A DNA stretch of 64,000 nucleotides, taken from assembly GCA_902521995.1 (NCBI GenBank), contig CABYTO010000005.1:1-64000 (forward strand), in the 5' to 3' direction. This document shows positions 45,230-56,204 of the stretch, piece after piece. Numbering within the stretch: position 1 is the stretch's first letter; each line of letters begins with the position of its first letter. The notes under the pieces were generated by a model that saw only the letters and a list, made by a program, of their open reading frames with translations, was not told the origin of the DNA and made no database searches. Made by a program: the position numbers and the translations under genes. Origin of the DNA: an uncultured Prochlorococcus sp. Its GTDB lineage: Bacteria > Cyanobacteriota > Cyanobacteriia > PCC-6307 > Cyanobiaceae.

Positions 45230-45708
45230 TGTTTAACCTCCTCTTGAGATTTTTTACTATTTTTTTCATTTACTTGGGAGGCATTTTCTAGATTTTTATC
45301 AATGGAGATAAATTTAGTTTTTACAGGAAGTTTGTACTGAGCCAGACGCATAGCTTCCTTTGCAATTTCCTCAGTGATATCATCACCACCCATTTCAAAA
45401 AGTATTCTTCCAGGTTTTACAACTGCGACCCAAAACTCTGGATTACCTTTACCAGAACCCATTCTGGTTTCGGCAGGTCTCATGGTTACGGGTTTATCAG
45501 GAAATATTCTTATCCAGATTTGACCACCACGTTTGATATATCTGGTCATAGCTCTTCTACTTGCTTCAATCTGACGTGCGGTTACCCATCCACAGTCTTG
45601 AGCTTGGAGAGCAAATTGACCGAAAGCAATGGTATTACCTTTTGAGGCTACCCCCCTCATTCTGCCTCTATGTTGTTTACGGAATTTAGTACGTTTTGGA
45701 CTAAGCAT
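45226..45708 (-). CDS. rplP: 50S ribosomal protein L16
   Basis: [21 protein letters not shown]. Confidence 0.99.
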   Translation of the reverse strand: MLSPKRTKFRKQHRGRMRGVASKGNTIAFGQFALQAQDCGWVTARQIEASRRAMTRYIKRGGQIWIRIFPDKPVTMRPAETRMGSGKGNPEFWVAVVKPGRILFEMGGDDITEEIAKEAMRLAQYKLPVKTKFISIDKNLENASQVNEKNSKKSQEEVKQ

Positions 45709-45719
45709 TTTTACACCTC

Positions 45720-46451
45720 CTATGAATTCTCATTTGAACGATCCTCAAATTGCTGAGGTCTTCTAGTAACTTTCCTCGTAGGGATAGCACCCACTGGGAT
45801 AGTTTGTTCTTCTTTAGGAAGCACTTCACCTTTGAAAACCCAAACTTTAATTCCTAGAACACCGTAAGTTGTATTAGCTTCTCGTGTTGCGTAGTCAATT
45901 TCAGCTCTCAAAGTATGTAAAGGTACTCTACCTTCTCTAGTCCATTCAGTTCTAGCTATTTCAGCACCATTCAATCTTCCCCCTACTTGAATTTTAAGAC
46001 CTAAAACTCCAGCCCTTTGAGCCCTTTGTAAAGCCATCCTAATAGTTCTTCTAAAGGCGACTCTTTTTTCTAGTTGTTGAGCAATATATTCAGCCAGTAA
46101 AAAAGCATCGGCGTCTACGCGTTCAACTTCAACAACGTTTATTCTGACTTGCCTTGTTCTATCACCTATAGTTTTTTGAATCCCAGATCTTAATTCTTCA
46201 ATACCACTTCCTTGTCTACCAACAATAACTCCAGGTCTTGCTGTTTTTAATTCAAGTTCCAGTTGGTCAGCTTTTCTAGCTATTAAAACATCGCTAATTC
46301 CCGCTGCTGCATATTTTTTTTGTATAAATGTGCGAATTTTAAAATCTTCTTGGAGAAGAATTGGATATGTTTTAGAAGTAGCAAACCATTTAGAGCGATG
46401 CTCTTGTGTAATTCCTAATCTTAGTCCAGAAGGATGTATTTTATGTCCCAT
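45720..46451 (-). CDS. rpsC: 30S ribosomal protein S3
   Basis: [26 protein letters not shown] domain [16 protein letters not shown]. Confidence 0.99.
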   Translation of the reverse strand: MGHKIHPSGLRLGITQEHRSKWFATSKTYPILLQEDFKIRTFIQKKYAAAGISDVLIARKADQLELELKTARPGVIVGRQGSGIEELRSGIQKTIGDRTRQVRINVVEVERVDADAFLLAEYIAQQLEKRVAFRRTIRMALQRAQRAGVLGLKIQVGGRLNGAEIARTEWTREGRVPLHTLRAEIDYATREANTTYGVLGIKVWVFKGEVLPKEEQTIPVGAIPTRKVTRRPQQFEDRSNENS

Positions 46452-46837
46452 TAGTTTTGTACCTCCGCATTAGTTTGAGTAGGAGCAGATTCAACAGAAA
46501 TACTGATATGGCAAGTCTGTTTTTTAATTGAGAAAGCTCGACCTTGAGCTCTAGGCCTATACCTTTTCATTACAGGACCACTATTAGCCCATGCTGAGGA
46601 AATCACTAGGGTAGATGGATCCATCCCGAGGTTATGTTCAGCATTGGCAACGGCAGATCTTAAAACTTTTGTAATAGGATCTGTAGATCTGTAGGGCATA
46701 AATTCCAACATAATCAATGCATCTCTATAAGATCTACCCCTTATCTGATCCAAGACTCTTCTAACTTTAGAAGCTGATCCTCGAACATAATTCCCATGAG
46801 CAATGGCTGTTTTCGTTGTTTCAGGTGTTTTTGTCAT
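46451..46837 (-). CDS. rplV: 50S ribosomal protein L22
   Basis: [46 protein letters not shown]. Confidence 0.98.
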
Positions 46838-47112
46838 GATTTTGCTCCTTTCTTATCTCTTATATGACCTCGGTAAGTACGTGTAGGAGCAAATTCTCCA
46901 AGTTTATGACCAATCATTTGTTCAGTAATAAATACTGGGATATGAGTCTTGCCATTATGAACGGCGATTGTGTGACCGATCATTAAAGGTAAAATCGTAG
47001 AGGATCTCGACCAAGTTTTGATAACAGACTTATCATTGTCGGTATTTTGTTTTTCTACCTTCTTCAGCAGGCTATCTGCTATAAAAGGTCCTTTTTTTAG
47101 TGAACGTCCCAT
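46834..47112 (-). CDS. rpsS: 30S ribosomal protein S19
   Basis: [20 protein letters not shown]. Confidence 0.99.
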
Positions 47113-47149
47113 GATTATGTAATAGAAATTGAAATAATGAATGAAGTAA

Positions 47150-48013
47150 TCAAGAGTCTCTTCCTCCTCTACTCCTCTTAGAAACGCGACGACGTCTTCG
47201 AACTACTAATTTATTACTTGGTTTGTTCTTTTTACGTGTCTTTAAGCCAAGAGCTGGTTTACCCCATGGCGTAACAGGACCTGCTCTACCAATGGGTGCT
47301 TTTCCCTCTCCTCCTCCATGTGGATGATCACAAGGATTCATGACACTTCCTCTTACTTGAGGCCTTCGTCCAAGCCATCTTCTTCTTCCTGCCTTCCCTA
47401 AGCTAGTATTTCTTATTTCTGAGTTACCAACTTCTCCAAGAGTTGCATAGCATTCTTTTCTAACAAGTCTTACCTCAGTAGATGGTAGTTTTAAAGCAAC
47501 ATAATCTCCCTCTTTTGCCATAACTTGAGCACTTGCTCCTGCAGATCTAACCATCTGAGCACCTCTTCCCGCATATAACTCAACACAATGAACACTAGAT
47601 CCTAGTGGCATAACTGAAAGTGGCATTGCATTTCCATCTTCAATTGGAACACTTTCTCCTGATATGACATTTTGGCCGACTTTTACTCCAGCTGGAGCGA
47701 TAATGTATCTTTTCTCTCCATCTTCATAAAATAAAAGTGCAAGCCTTGCATTTCTATGAGGATCGTAATGTATGGCTGCAACTTTAGCATTAATGTTTCT
47801 TTTATCTCTTCTGAAATCGACTAATCTATATTGCCTTTTGTGACCACCTCCACGATGACGACAAGTAATAACTCCACGATTATTCCTGCCTTTAACTCTA
47901 TGTTTTGAAACTATAAGTGACCTTTCAGGTTTTGCACTTGTTATTTCACTAAAGTCAGTAACAACTCTCTGCCTAGTGCCAGGTGTATAAGGTTTAAATT
48001 TACGAATTGCCAT
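47150..48013 (-). CDS. rplB: 50S ribosomal protein L2
   Basis: [40 protein letters not shown]. Confidence 0.99.
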
Positions 48014-48024
48014 GATAAAACTCC

Positions 48025-48327
48025 TTAAGATTCTGGAAATAGTTGAATTTTGTCTCCTTCAGCAAGACGAACAATTGCTTTCTTGACCTGAGAACGTTTA
48101 CCGGAAAATTTCCCGACTCTTCTTGTTCTTCTAGGAGGATTCATAGTGTTAACTCCAATTACTTTAACATTGAACAAGGCTTCTATAGCTGCCTTTATTT
48201 GTGGCTTAGCCGCTCTATGATCTACCTCAAAAGTGTATTGGTTAAGGTCTAGTGCGTTTGTAGCTTTCTCAGTAATAACTGGCTTTCGTATTACATCGGC
48301 TAAACGAGAATCGAATAATTTACTCAT
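48025..48327 (-). CDS. rplW: 50S ribosomal protein L23
   Basis: [29 protein letters not shown]. Confidence 0.98.
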   Translation of the reverse strand: MSKLFDSRLADVIRKPVITEKATNALDLNQYTFEVDHRAAKPQIKAAIEALFNVKVIGVNTMNPPRRTRRVGKFSGKRSQVKKAIVRLAEGDKIQLFPES

Positions 48328-48956
48328 GATGCATATACCTCCTGAATTTTATCTATCGCTGATTGACCTATTACCAATTTATTAGCATTGAGAATATCAA
48401 ATACATTTAATTGATCAGCAGCGATTAATTTTACTTTTTCAATATTATTGATAGATTTTTTTATAACCTCGGAGGGACTGTCAAGAATAACCAAAACTTT
48501 TTCAGTTTTTTGTATTCCTAATCGAGCAAGGCCATTGATGATATCACTTGTTTTAGGCTGCTTTAGAGAAGATCCAAAATCTTCAACAGCCTTCATATCA
48601 GATACTCTGGACATAAGTGCTGTTCTAAGCGCTAATCTACGTTCCTTACGATTCATATCAAGATTGTAAGAACGTGGCTTCGGTCCAAAAATAATTCCGC
48701 CACCAGGTCTTAAGGGTGTCCTTATTGATCCTTGTCGGGCTCTTCCAGTACCTTTCTGTTTATATGGCTTTCTACCGCCCCCACGCACTTCAGATCTTGT
48801 CAAAGTTGATGCTGTGCCTTGTCTTTTATTTGCTAGCTGCCTAAGGACTGCTCTATGGATTAAGTCTGCTGAAGAAGTTTCTTTTGCAACTGCTAAATCA
48901 AAAGTAACTTTGCCGGATTTTTTACCATCCCACTTAAGAGTTTCAAGAGTTGTCAT
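48324..48956 (-). CDS. rplD: 50S ribosomal protein L4
   Basis: [42 protein letters not shown]. Confidence 0.98.
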   Translation of the reverse strand: MTTLETLKWDGKKSGKVTFDLAVAKETSSADLIHRAVLRQLANKRQGTASTLTRSEVRGGGRKPYKQKGTGRARQGSIRTPLRPGGGIIFGPKPRSYNLDMNRKERRLALRTALMSRVSDMKAVEDFGSSLKQPKTSDIINGLARLGIQKTEKVLVILDSPSEVIKKSINNIEKVKLIAADQLNVFDILNANKLVIGQSAIDKIQEVYAS

Positions 48957-49606
48957 GATTTTTCACCTCCTTTTTTGCCTACAACATTGTTTGGCTTAAT
49001 GTTTACAATTGAGCCTGGCTTACCTGGGACAGAACCCTTTACTACAAGCAAATTTTTCTGATCATCAATTTTCACAACTAACAAACCTTTAGTAGTTATC
49101 TGTTTTCCTCCATATCTTCCTGCCATTCTTTTTCCAGGGTAAATTCTGCCTGGAGTAGTTCCAGCTCCAGTAGATCCAGGTGCTCTATGATTTTTTGAAC
49201 CATGACTCATAGGACCTCTGCTAAAACCATGTCTTTTCTGATAACCAGCAAAACCTCTACCCATAGATTTGCCACTGATATCAACTTTTTGACCAACCTC
49301 AAAATTTTTAACAGTTATTTGATTTCCTATTTCATAAGATGAAGTTTCTTCAACCCTATATTCTTTCAAGTGCTTTAAAAGTTCTTCACCTGATTTCAAC
49401 AAATGTCCCTTTTCAGGTTTACTTACATGCTTCTCTTTAGATAGGCCATAGCCTATCTGAACGGCAGTATAACCATCCAAAGCGGTTGTTTTCAATTGAG
49501 TGACACGGCAAGGACCAGCCTCAATAAGAGTAACAGGTACCGAATTACCATTGTCATCGAAAAGTTGGGACATGCCCAATTTCTTTCCTAAAATTCCTAT
49601 AGACAT
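48953..49606 (-). CDS. rplC: 50S ribosomal protein L3
   Basis: [40 protein letters not shown]. Confidence 0.99.
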   Translation of the reverse strand: MSIGILGKKLGMSQLFDDNGNSVPVTLIEAGPCRVTQLKTTALDGYTAVQIGYGLSKEKHVSKPEKGHLLKSGEELLKHLKEYRVEETSSYEIGNQITVKNFEVGQKVDISGKSMGRGFAGYQKRHGFSRGPMSHGSKNHRAPGSTGAGTTPGRIYPGKRMAGRYGGKQITTKGLLVVKIDDQKNLLVVKGSVPGKPGSIVNIKPNNVVGKKGGEKS

Positions 49607-49885
49607 AAGACTAAATTAGACTAGCTCGTAATAATTTTTAAATTATCTAAACCCTAAATTTATTTAGGTGAAGTTAATAAAAAAACAATTATTAAGGTTG
49701 AGACTTATCTAACAATTTAGATAGTTTCTCATGGGATAAACCCACCTGAATTTTTTAACGAAACGCTAAAAAATGTGAAATTTGCAGAGGCTCGGCTAGC
49801 TTGCGAGCTTAAAAATTCACTGAGTTACAATTGTACATCATCAAGTACCATAAAATAAAATAAAATAGAAATAAAGGAATTTTTT

Positions 49886-50362
49886 ATGCCATTACTTCTC
49901 ACAGGGAAAAAGTTTCATAACGATTTAAAAACTAACAAATGTCTTGCAATCTTTGCTCCGCTTGAAGGTGGTTATGAAACTCGTCTTTTGAGGAGAATGA
50001 GGGCCAAGGGCTTTAAAACTTTTATAACCTCAGCAAGAGGGCTTGGAGATCCTGAAGTCTTCTTACTCAAGTTGCATGGCATTAGACCACCTCATCTTGG
50101 TCATCAAAGCGTAGGGAGAAATGGAGCGCTTGGTGAAGTTCAACAAGTAATTCCACAAGCTTCTGAGTTATTTAATGAAAATGATAAAAATAAATTACTT
50201 TGGTTATTAGAAGGTCAAGTATTGTCTCAATCTGAATTAGAGAGTTTAATAGAGATCTGCAGTAATGATAATAAACTAACAATTGTTATTGAAATGGGGG
50301 GTTCTAGAAAACTTGAATGGAAGCCATTAAGTAACTATATTTTAGATGAATTTGAAAGTTAA
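49886..50362 (+). CDS. ndhN: NAD(P)H-quinone oxidoreductase subunit N
   Basis: [15 protein letters not shown]...[48 protein letters not shown]. Confidence 0.92.
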   Translation: MPLLLTGKKFHNDLKTNKCLAIFAPLEGGYETRLLRRMRAKGFKTFITSARGLGDPEVFLLKLHGIRPPHLGHQSVGRNGALGEVQQVIPQASELFNENDKNKLLWLLEGQVLSQSELESLIEICSNDNKLTIVIEMGGSRKLEWKPLSNYILDEFES

Positions 50363-50367
50363 CTTGT

Positions 50368-51375
50368 TTGAATACAACCAAGATTAAAAAAGATAAATGG
50401 ATTAAATTAATTTGTGGTGCCAGTAATGAAGATATTGTTGCCATAGAAGATTTATGTGCAATTTATACTGCTGCTGGTGTCGACTACATAGATGTTGCCG
50501 CAGAAGAATCTATAGTCCATGCAGCAAAAAAAGGAATCGAGTGGGCAAAAAAAATCTTTGATAACTCCCCTGGATTAATGATAAGCATTAGTGATGGAAA
50601 TGATATCCACTTTCGTAAAGCAAAATTTGATCCGCTAAGATGCCCTACTAATTGTCCAAGACCGTGCGAAAAAGTATGTCCTACCTTTGCAATTGATAAC
50701 TCTGGGATCAAAAAAAGTAAATGTTATGGATGTGGAAGATGTTTGAATAGCTGTCCCCTAAATCTAATTAGTGAATATGAATATAATTTGTCAAAAGATG
50801 ATTTAGCATCAACACTTCAAAAAATAAAGCCTAATGCAGTAGAAATCCATACAGAAATCAATCGACTAGATTCTTTTACAAAAGTTGTCAGTATCCTTAA
50901 AAGTTCCGGAACGAAATTAGACAAGATATCTATCAGTTGCGGATTAAATCAATCTTTCAAAAAATTACAAGAGCCCGATGATCTTTTGAAAGCTCTTTGG
51001 GAAAGATATGAAATTCTCAAAAAACTTGATATTCCCCTTATTTGGCAGCTAGATGGAAGGCCAATGTCTGGAGATCTTGCTCCTACAACAAGTAGAGATG
51101 CTGTTAAGTTATTTGAAAAAATCGGTTCAGATCTTCCACCGGGATTAATTCAATTGGCAGGAGGAACAAATGAAAAAACTCATGAATTTTTGAATTCAAA
51201 CAATCTCCCAGACGGAATAGCATTTGGAAGTGCTGCAAGAAAAATTATGCAGCCTCTTATTGAATTTGCTCATAAAAATAACAAAAAACTCTATGATTAT
51301 CCTGAAAGAATGGCTTTAGCGATAAAAAAAGCTAAGAAATTTATTGAGCCATGGAAATCGAGCTCATTCAAATAA
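50368..51375 (+). CDS. ldpA: LdpA-like light-dependent period Fe-S protein
   Basis: Two ferredoxin-type clusters CPTNCPRPCEKVCP and CYGCGRCLNSCP plus DYIDVAAEESIVHAAKKGI; adjacent to ndhN. Confidence 0.85.
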   Translation: MNTTKIKKDKWIKLICGASNEDIVAIEDLCAIYTAAGVDYIDVAAEESIVHAAKKGIEWAKKIFDNSPGLMISISDGNDIHFRKAKFDPLRCPTNCPRPCEKVCPTFAIDNSGIKKSKCYGCGRCLNSCPLNLISEYEYNLSKDDLASTLQKIKPNAVEIHTEINRLDSFTKVVSILKSSGTKLDKISISCGLNQSFKKLQEPDDLLKALWERYEILKKLDIPLIWQLDGRPMSGDLAPTTSRDAVKLFEKIGSDLPPGLIQLAGGTNEKTHEFLNSNNLPDGIAFGSAARKIMQPLIEFAHKNNKKLYDYPERMALAIKKAKKFIEPWKSSSFK

Positions 51376-51469
51376 TATTTTTATTTTTCAAAACTAGCGC
51401 CATGTTTATAAAAACTTTGTATTTTTTGGATAGAAAAAAATCTTTTAATGTATTAAAATAAAAAATCAA

Positions 51470-51541
51470 TGGGCCGTCGCCAAGTGGTAAGGCATCGGGT
51501 TTTGGTCTCGACATTCCTAGGTTCGAATCCTAGCGGCCCAG
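51470..51541 (+). tRNA. tRNA-Gln (anticodon UUG)
   Basis: TGGGCCG...CGGGTTTTGGTCTCG anticodon arm, CTAGGTTCGAATCCTAG T-arm, CGGCCCA-G acceptor end. Confidence 0.96.
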
Positions 51542-51554
51542 TTCTAATATTCAA

Positions 51555-52334
51555 TTGGTGTCTTCTCAAAAAATTTTTCTATTTGATTTTGATGGAGTAA
51601 TAGTTGATGGAATGCAAGAATATTGGCATAGCTCCTTGCTGGCCTGTGAAAGATATTTAAATTCACCCAACATCACTATTGATCAAAAACTTTATCAAGG
51701 AGTACCAAATTCTTTCAAAGAAATTAGGCCTTGGGTTAAATATGGTTGGGAAATGATTTTAATTGTTCACGAAATTATAAAAACAGAAAATCCATTAAAA
51801 AGTGATAATAAAGATGATTTCACTAATAATTATCATCAAAATTGCCAGAGAATATTAAATGAAAATTCCTGGATAGCAGAAGATATGCAAAAAATGTTAG
51901 ATAAGTCTCGCAAGTACCAAATTGATAATGATTTTAAATCGTGGGTAAATTTACATAAACCTTTTTTTGAAATTATAAATTTCATGAAAGAATTAAGCAA
52001 AAGAGGAATAAAAACTGGAGTCATTACAACTAAAGGGAAAATATTTGCAGAAAAAATTCTTAAACAATTAAATATTTTTCCAGAATTTATTTTTGGTTAT
52101 GAATCAGGAACAAAAATCAAAATAGCTGAAAAACTTACACAAACTTATGAAATTTTAGGCTTTATAGAAGATAGAAAAAAAACTCTAATCGATATTAAAC
52201 AAAATTCAGAAACTTCTCACATTCCATGCTTCCTAGCTGATTGGGGATATTTGAAAGAATCAGATAAAAATAAGTTAAGTAATGAAATCAAATTATTAAA
52301 ATTAGGAAACCTTGGAGAATTAGTTGCAATTTAA
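51555..52334 (+). CDS. HAD-superfamily hydrolase
   Basis: IFLFDFDGVIVDGMQEYW; GVITTKGKIFAEKIL; GFIEDRKKTL. Confidence 0.8.
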   Translation: MVSSQKIFLFDFDGVIVDGMQEYWHSSLLACERYLNSPNITIDQKLYQGVPNSFKEIRPWVKYGWEMILIVHEIIKTENPLKSDNKDDFTNNYHQNCQRILNENSWIAEDMQKMLDKSRKYQIDNDFKSWVNLHKPFFEIINFMKELSKRGIKTGVITTKGKIFAEKILKQLNIFPEFIFGYESGTKIKIAEKLTQTYEILGFIEDRKKTLIDIKQNSETSHIPCFLADWGYLKESDKNKLSNEIKLLKLGNLGELVAI

Positions 52335-52348
52335 AGATAATCAGCTAG

Positions 52349-52362
52349 AGTACAGATGTACT
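52349..52362. promoter_or_regulatory. LexA (SOS) box upstream of recA
   Basis: AGTACAGATGTACT, palindromic half-sites, matches cyanobacterial consensus RGTACNNNDGTWCB; TATAGT -10-like hexamer at 52362-52367. Confidence 0.8.
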
Positions 52363-52446
52363 ATAGTTTGTATTTATGAAGTTTGGTTTAAATAAAAATT
52401 TCCAAATTTAGAATAATTACAAGAACTTTAACCGATAAATCAAACA

Positions 52447-53544
52447 ATGAGCCTTGAAGAAAAGAAAAAAACTGAATCAAAAGAAAAAGACAAGGCATTA
52501 AGTCTTGTCTTAGGTCAAATAGAAAGAAATTTTGGACGAGGTTCAATAATGAGACTTGGTGACGCCTCAAGAATGAAAGTAGAAACAATATCTACTGGAG
52601 CGCTCACCTTAGATTTAGCATTAGGAGGAGGCTATCCAAAAGGAAGAGTAGTAGAAGTTTACGGACCAGAAAGTTCAGGAAAAACTACATTAACCCTTCA
52701 CGCGATTGCGGAAGTCCAAAAAAATGGAGGAGTAGCTGCATTTGTAGATGCTGAGCATGCACTCGATCCAGTTTATGCAGCCTCTTTAGGTGTTGATGTT
52801 GAAAATTTGTTAGTTTCACAGCCAGATACTGGTGAAATGGCTCTAGAAATAGTTGACCAACTTATAAGATCGAGTGCGGTAGATCTTGTAGTTGTTGACT
52901 CGGTCGCAGCACTAACCCCAAGAGCCGAGATAGAAGGAGAGATGGGAGATCACGTAATTGGAAGCCAAGCAAGGCTAATGAGCCAAGCAATGAGGAAAAT
53001 AACAGGAAATATTGGCAAATCAGGATGTACGGTAATATTCCTGAATCAATTACGCCTAAAAATTGGCGTTACATACGGCAATCCAGAAACAACCACAGGA
53101 GGTAATGCATTAAAATTTTACGCCTCAGTAAGACTTGATATCAGAAGAATTCAAACTCTTAAAAGAGGCACTGAGGAATATGGCATAAGAGCAAAAGTGA
53201 AAGTAGCAAAAAACAAAGTTGCACCCCCATTTAGAATCGCAGAATTTGATATTCTCTTTGGGAAAGGTATTAGCACAACAGGATGCTTATTAGATTTAGC
53301 AGAAGAGACTAATATCATCATAAGGAGAGGTGCTTGGTATAGTTATGAAGGAGAAAATATTGGACAAGGAAGAGATAATACAATTATTTGGCTTGATCAA
53401 AACTTAGAAATCAGGAATAAAGTAGAATCTATGGTTAAAGAGAAGTTAACAGAAGGAACTGAAGTCAGTTCTAATTCAATGAAAGCATTAAATAGCAATC
53501 CTGCTAATACAATCGCTGTTAATGATATAAAAACAGTAGCTTAG
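52447..53544 (+). CDS. recA: Recombinase RecA
   Basis: [48 protein letters not shown]. Confidence 0.99.
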   Translation: MSLEEKKKTESKEKDKALSLVLGQIERNFGRGSIMRLGDASRMKVETISTGALTLDLALGGGYPKGRVVEVYGPESSGKTTLTLHAIAEVQKNGGVAAFVDAEHALDPVYAASLGVDVENLLVSQPDTGEMALEIVDQLIRSSAVDLVVVDSVAALTPRAEIEGEMGDHVIGSQARLMSQAMRKITGNIGKSGCTVIFLNQLRLKIGVTYGNPETTTGGNALKFYASVRLDIRRIQTLKRGTEEYGIRAKVKVAKNKVAPPFRIAEFDILFGKGISTTGCLLDLAEETNIIIRRGAWYSYEGENIGQGRDNTIIWLDQNLEIRNKVESMVKEKLTEGTEVSSNSMKALNSNPANTIAVNDIKTVA

Positions 53545-53546
53545 AT

Positions 53547-53792
53547 TTATAAAGAATCAGCTAAAGTCCACCATCCAGCAGCAGGGCCTATAAATCTCAC
53601 TACAATCCATAAGATTACTAACCCTCCGATTCCAAACCAACTGGCCTTAATACTTAATTTAATTAGGTTATCTCTTTGATTGATTGTAAAGGGAAGCCAT
53701 TCAAATAATCTTGGAGACTCATCAATTTTAGTTTTAGTATTATTTTTTTTTGGAGGTAAACCAAGTGTTTTACGTCTTTTTGCTTCTCCCAT
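53547..53792 (-). CDS. DUF2839-like small membrane protein
   Basis: MGEAKRRKTLGLPPKK N-terminus and C-terminal TM segment. Confidence 0.75.
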   Translation of the reverse strand: MGEAKRRKTLGLPPKKNNTKTKIDESPRLFEWLPFTINQRDNLIKLSIKASWFGIGGLVILWIVVRFIGPAAGWWTLADSL

Positions 53793-53820
53793 ATTTCTTT
53801 AGTTATTTACAAATCATAAC

Positions 53821-55269
53821 CTAATCAAAAGGTAGCATATAGTTAATTTGTTTTGAGGGTTGAATGTTTTGCAAAAGGAATCTTCCCCAGTTTCTTTTAT
53901 TTGCTCTTCCATCTAGGATTATTAACTTACCTGAATTTCTTCTTAAAGGAGAAATAGATTTTTCAAGTTTAATTCTAGCTTGAGGAAGAAAGAAGTCTCT
54001 AAACCAATCTTGAGAAAGCTTCTTTTTATGAGAGACAGTAATTGCATTAATGGGTTCTGACATATTCGGAATCGGAAGTAAAGGAATGATAATTTGTTCC
54101 GGAATTTGAATTAAATAAGAATTCATAATCCACCAGTCAAAACTAGAGCAAAGGATTTCATTTCTACCTGAGGGAATTGTCTCTAGCAATACTCTCTTCC
54201 CGTAAGTAGAAGCTAATTCTGTAGCAAGATTAGTTTTTAAATCAATATCATCAGACAAAACTAAAGTTAAACCCTTTCTAAAAAGTATTAATTTTTTGCA
54301 TTTGTCCAAGATTGAATTGGTAAAAAGAGGATTGTTAGGAAGCAACTGTTTAGAGGGAATATATAAAGAAATCTTTTTCTCTTCAAAATTACTCTTAAAA
54401 TTAATAACCAAGTCAATATTTAAACTATGCTTTTTAAAATACATTTGGAAAAAATTATCTTTTCTCAATGCTGATAAAAAAACAAATTTATTATTTGAAA
54501 AAAATTCCTTAATTTGAAAAAGTTCATCTATTGGCTGTAAATACAAATTCCAATCTAAATTTGTATCGTTTAACTTTACCCAGCATGCCCAACCTTGAGA
54601 TAATGCTTTGTTGACGCTTAAAAATTTATCAGAAAAAAAAGAATTTTTATAAAAAAAGTTTGACAAGAAACTAATTTCTTTTTCATCTAAATTGATATAA
54701 CTATTTCCTAAGACCTTTCTCAAGAAGAACTTATTCTTCAACGAATCATATACTTTTATAAATTTTTGATTGATTAATTCAAATTCTTTAAAATTTTTTG
54801 TCCAATCCTTTTTAAGTAAAGAAATCCTAAAATGATTTTTTAAATCCTGTTTTATATCCTCAATTCCTGAATAAACTATTCGATGATTTCTAAGATTACG
54901 AGAATTGGGATCATTTAGAAAATTTTGGATAGTTATCAAGTTAACATGATGATTTGCAAAAATAAATTGATCATTTTTCAAAATAAAATTAAAACCTAGA
55001 TTTTTCAATGAATCAACCTGAAATTGGCTTATAAATTGGATTTTTTCTTTAGATAAAATAAAAGTTGAATCCTCTTCCTTTAAAAATAAAGAAATCAAAA
55101 TTGGAGGTAACCAATCATAGCTAGAGAAAATTTCTGAATTAATTAGATAGGTAGAATCATTTTCAATACATTTGGAAACTATCCTCCCAAAAGAATATAT
55201 GTGCTCCCAATTAATATTTTGATCTCTCAAAAAATTTTTCAAATATTGATGACTTAAAATTTCAAGCAT
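53821..55269 (-). CDS. DinG/Rad3 helicase C-domain-like protein without Walker motifs
   Basis: C-terminus LPFD/WFRDFFLPQARIKLEKSISPLRRNSGKLIILDGRANKRNWGR resembles the DinG C-terminal helicase region; no GxGKT or DEAH found. Confidence 0.5.
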   Translation of the reverse strand: MLEILSHQYLKNFLRDQNINWEHIYSFGRIVSKCIENDSTYLINSEIFSSYDWLPPILISLFLKEEDSTFILSKEKIQFISQFQVDSLKNLGFNFILKNDQFIFANHHVNLITIQNFLNDPNSRNLRNHRIVYSGIEDIKQDLKNHFRISLLKKDWTKNFKEFELINQKFIKVYDSLKNKFFLRKVLGNSYINLDEKEISFLSNFFYKNSFFSDKFLSVNKALSQGWACWVKLNDTNLDWNLYLQPIDELFQIKEFFSNNKFVFLSALRKDNFFQMYFKKHSLNIDLVINFKSNFEEKKISLYIPSKQLLPNNPLFTNSILDKCKKLILFRKGLTLVLSDDIDLKTNLATELASTYGKRVLLETIPSGRNEILCSSFDWWIMNSYLIQIPEQIIIPLLPIPNMSEPINAITVSHKKKLSQDWFRDFFLPQARIKLEKSISPLRRNSGKLIILDGRANKRNWGRFLLQNIQPSKQINYMLPFD

Positions 55270-55364
55270 TTATAATTAATTTAATTTCAAAAACATGCAA
55301 AATTTATGAACCTAATATACAAAAAATTGGTATCAATAAAAGAGGGTCTTGAATTAATTAATTT

Positions 55365-56204
55365 ATGAAAATAGGAATAGTAGGATTAGGATTAATTGGT
55401 GGTTCTTTAGGATTAAAACTCCAAAGTCTAAATCATACAATTTATGGAATAGCAAATAATGAATTTAATGAAAAAAAAGCTAGGGATAAAAAACTTGCAA
55501 ATTTTGTTAGCTGTGATCTGAGCTTATTAAAAAAATGTGAGCTAATAATTTTGGCATTGCCTATCAAAGATTTGATCAGTCCTTCGCAACAATTAGTAGC
55601 ATCAATACCTCAGGAAATAATACTTACTGATGTAGGGTCTGTAAAAGAACCAATTGTAAATACATGGGAAAATTCACATCCTCTATTTATTGGATCTCAT
55701 CCAATGGCAGGGACAGAAAAAAAAGGAGTTGATTCAGGTTTTGAAGGTCTTTTTAAAAATGCAAAATGGATTATTACCCCAACACAAAATAGTGATTTAA
55801 ATTCAGTTAGAACTATTTCCGAGCTCATAAAATCAATGGATTGTGAAATTTGCCAAGCTTCGCCAAAAGAGCATGATGAAGCAGTATCTCTAATTTCTCA
55901 TTTGCCTATATTTTTAGCTTCTGCCCTCATAGAAACTGCGCAAACAAAAAATAATAAATCTTTATTAGATCTCTCGCAAAAATTAGCTGCTACAGGATTT
56001 GCTGACACTTCGAGAGTTGGCGGAGGCAATGAACAACTAGGCCTAGATTTAGCTATTAATAATCAGATTAATGTTTTAAATTCCATAAATAATTTTAAAA
56101 ATAAGCTGAATATACTGGAATCTCTTATTAAAGAAAAAAATTGGGATTTACTTTCTAAAAAACTTGCTGAAGCAAAAGAAAACAGACAAAATTTTATAAA
56201 CTAA
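55365..56204 (+). CDS. tyrA: Arogenate/prephenate dehydrogenase
   Basis: IGIVGLGLIGGSLGLKLQ Rossmann motif; GSHPMAGTEKKGVDSG. Confidence 0.93.
   Translation: MKIGIVGLGLIGGSLGLKLQSLNHTIYGIANNEFNEKKARDKKLANFVSCDLSLLKKCELIILALPIKDLISPSQQLVASIPQEIILTDVGSVKEPIVNTWENSHPLFIGSHPMAGTEKKGVDSGFEGLFKNAKWIITPTQNSDLNSVRTISELIKSMDCEICQASPKEHDEAVSLISHLPIFLASALIETAQTKNNKSLLDLSQKLAATGFADTSRVGGGNEQLGLDLAINNQINVLNSINNFKNKLNILESLIKEKNWDLLSKKLAEAKENRQNFIN

Noticed and set aside
41560-48999. Plus-strand ORFs over ribosomal genes (41560, 42446, 42806, 44191, 44497, 48043, 48448, 48814)
   Set aside because: Antisense shadows of conserved coding sequence
49831-49846. GTACATCATCAAGTAC near ndhN as a second LexA box
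   Set aside because: Half-sites are separated by 8 bp, not the spacing of the cyanobacterial LexA consensus
30728-52334. Both tRNA genes lie beside a HAD-family hydrolase (30728-31516 and 51555-52334)
   Set aside because: The two HAD proteins are not closely similar outside family motifs and the arrangement differs; probably coincidence
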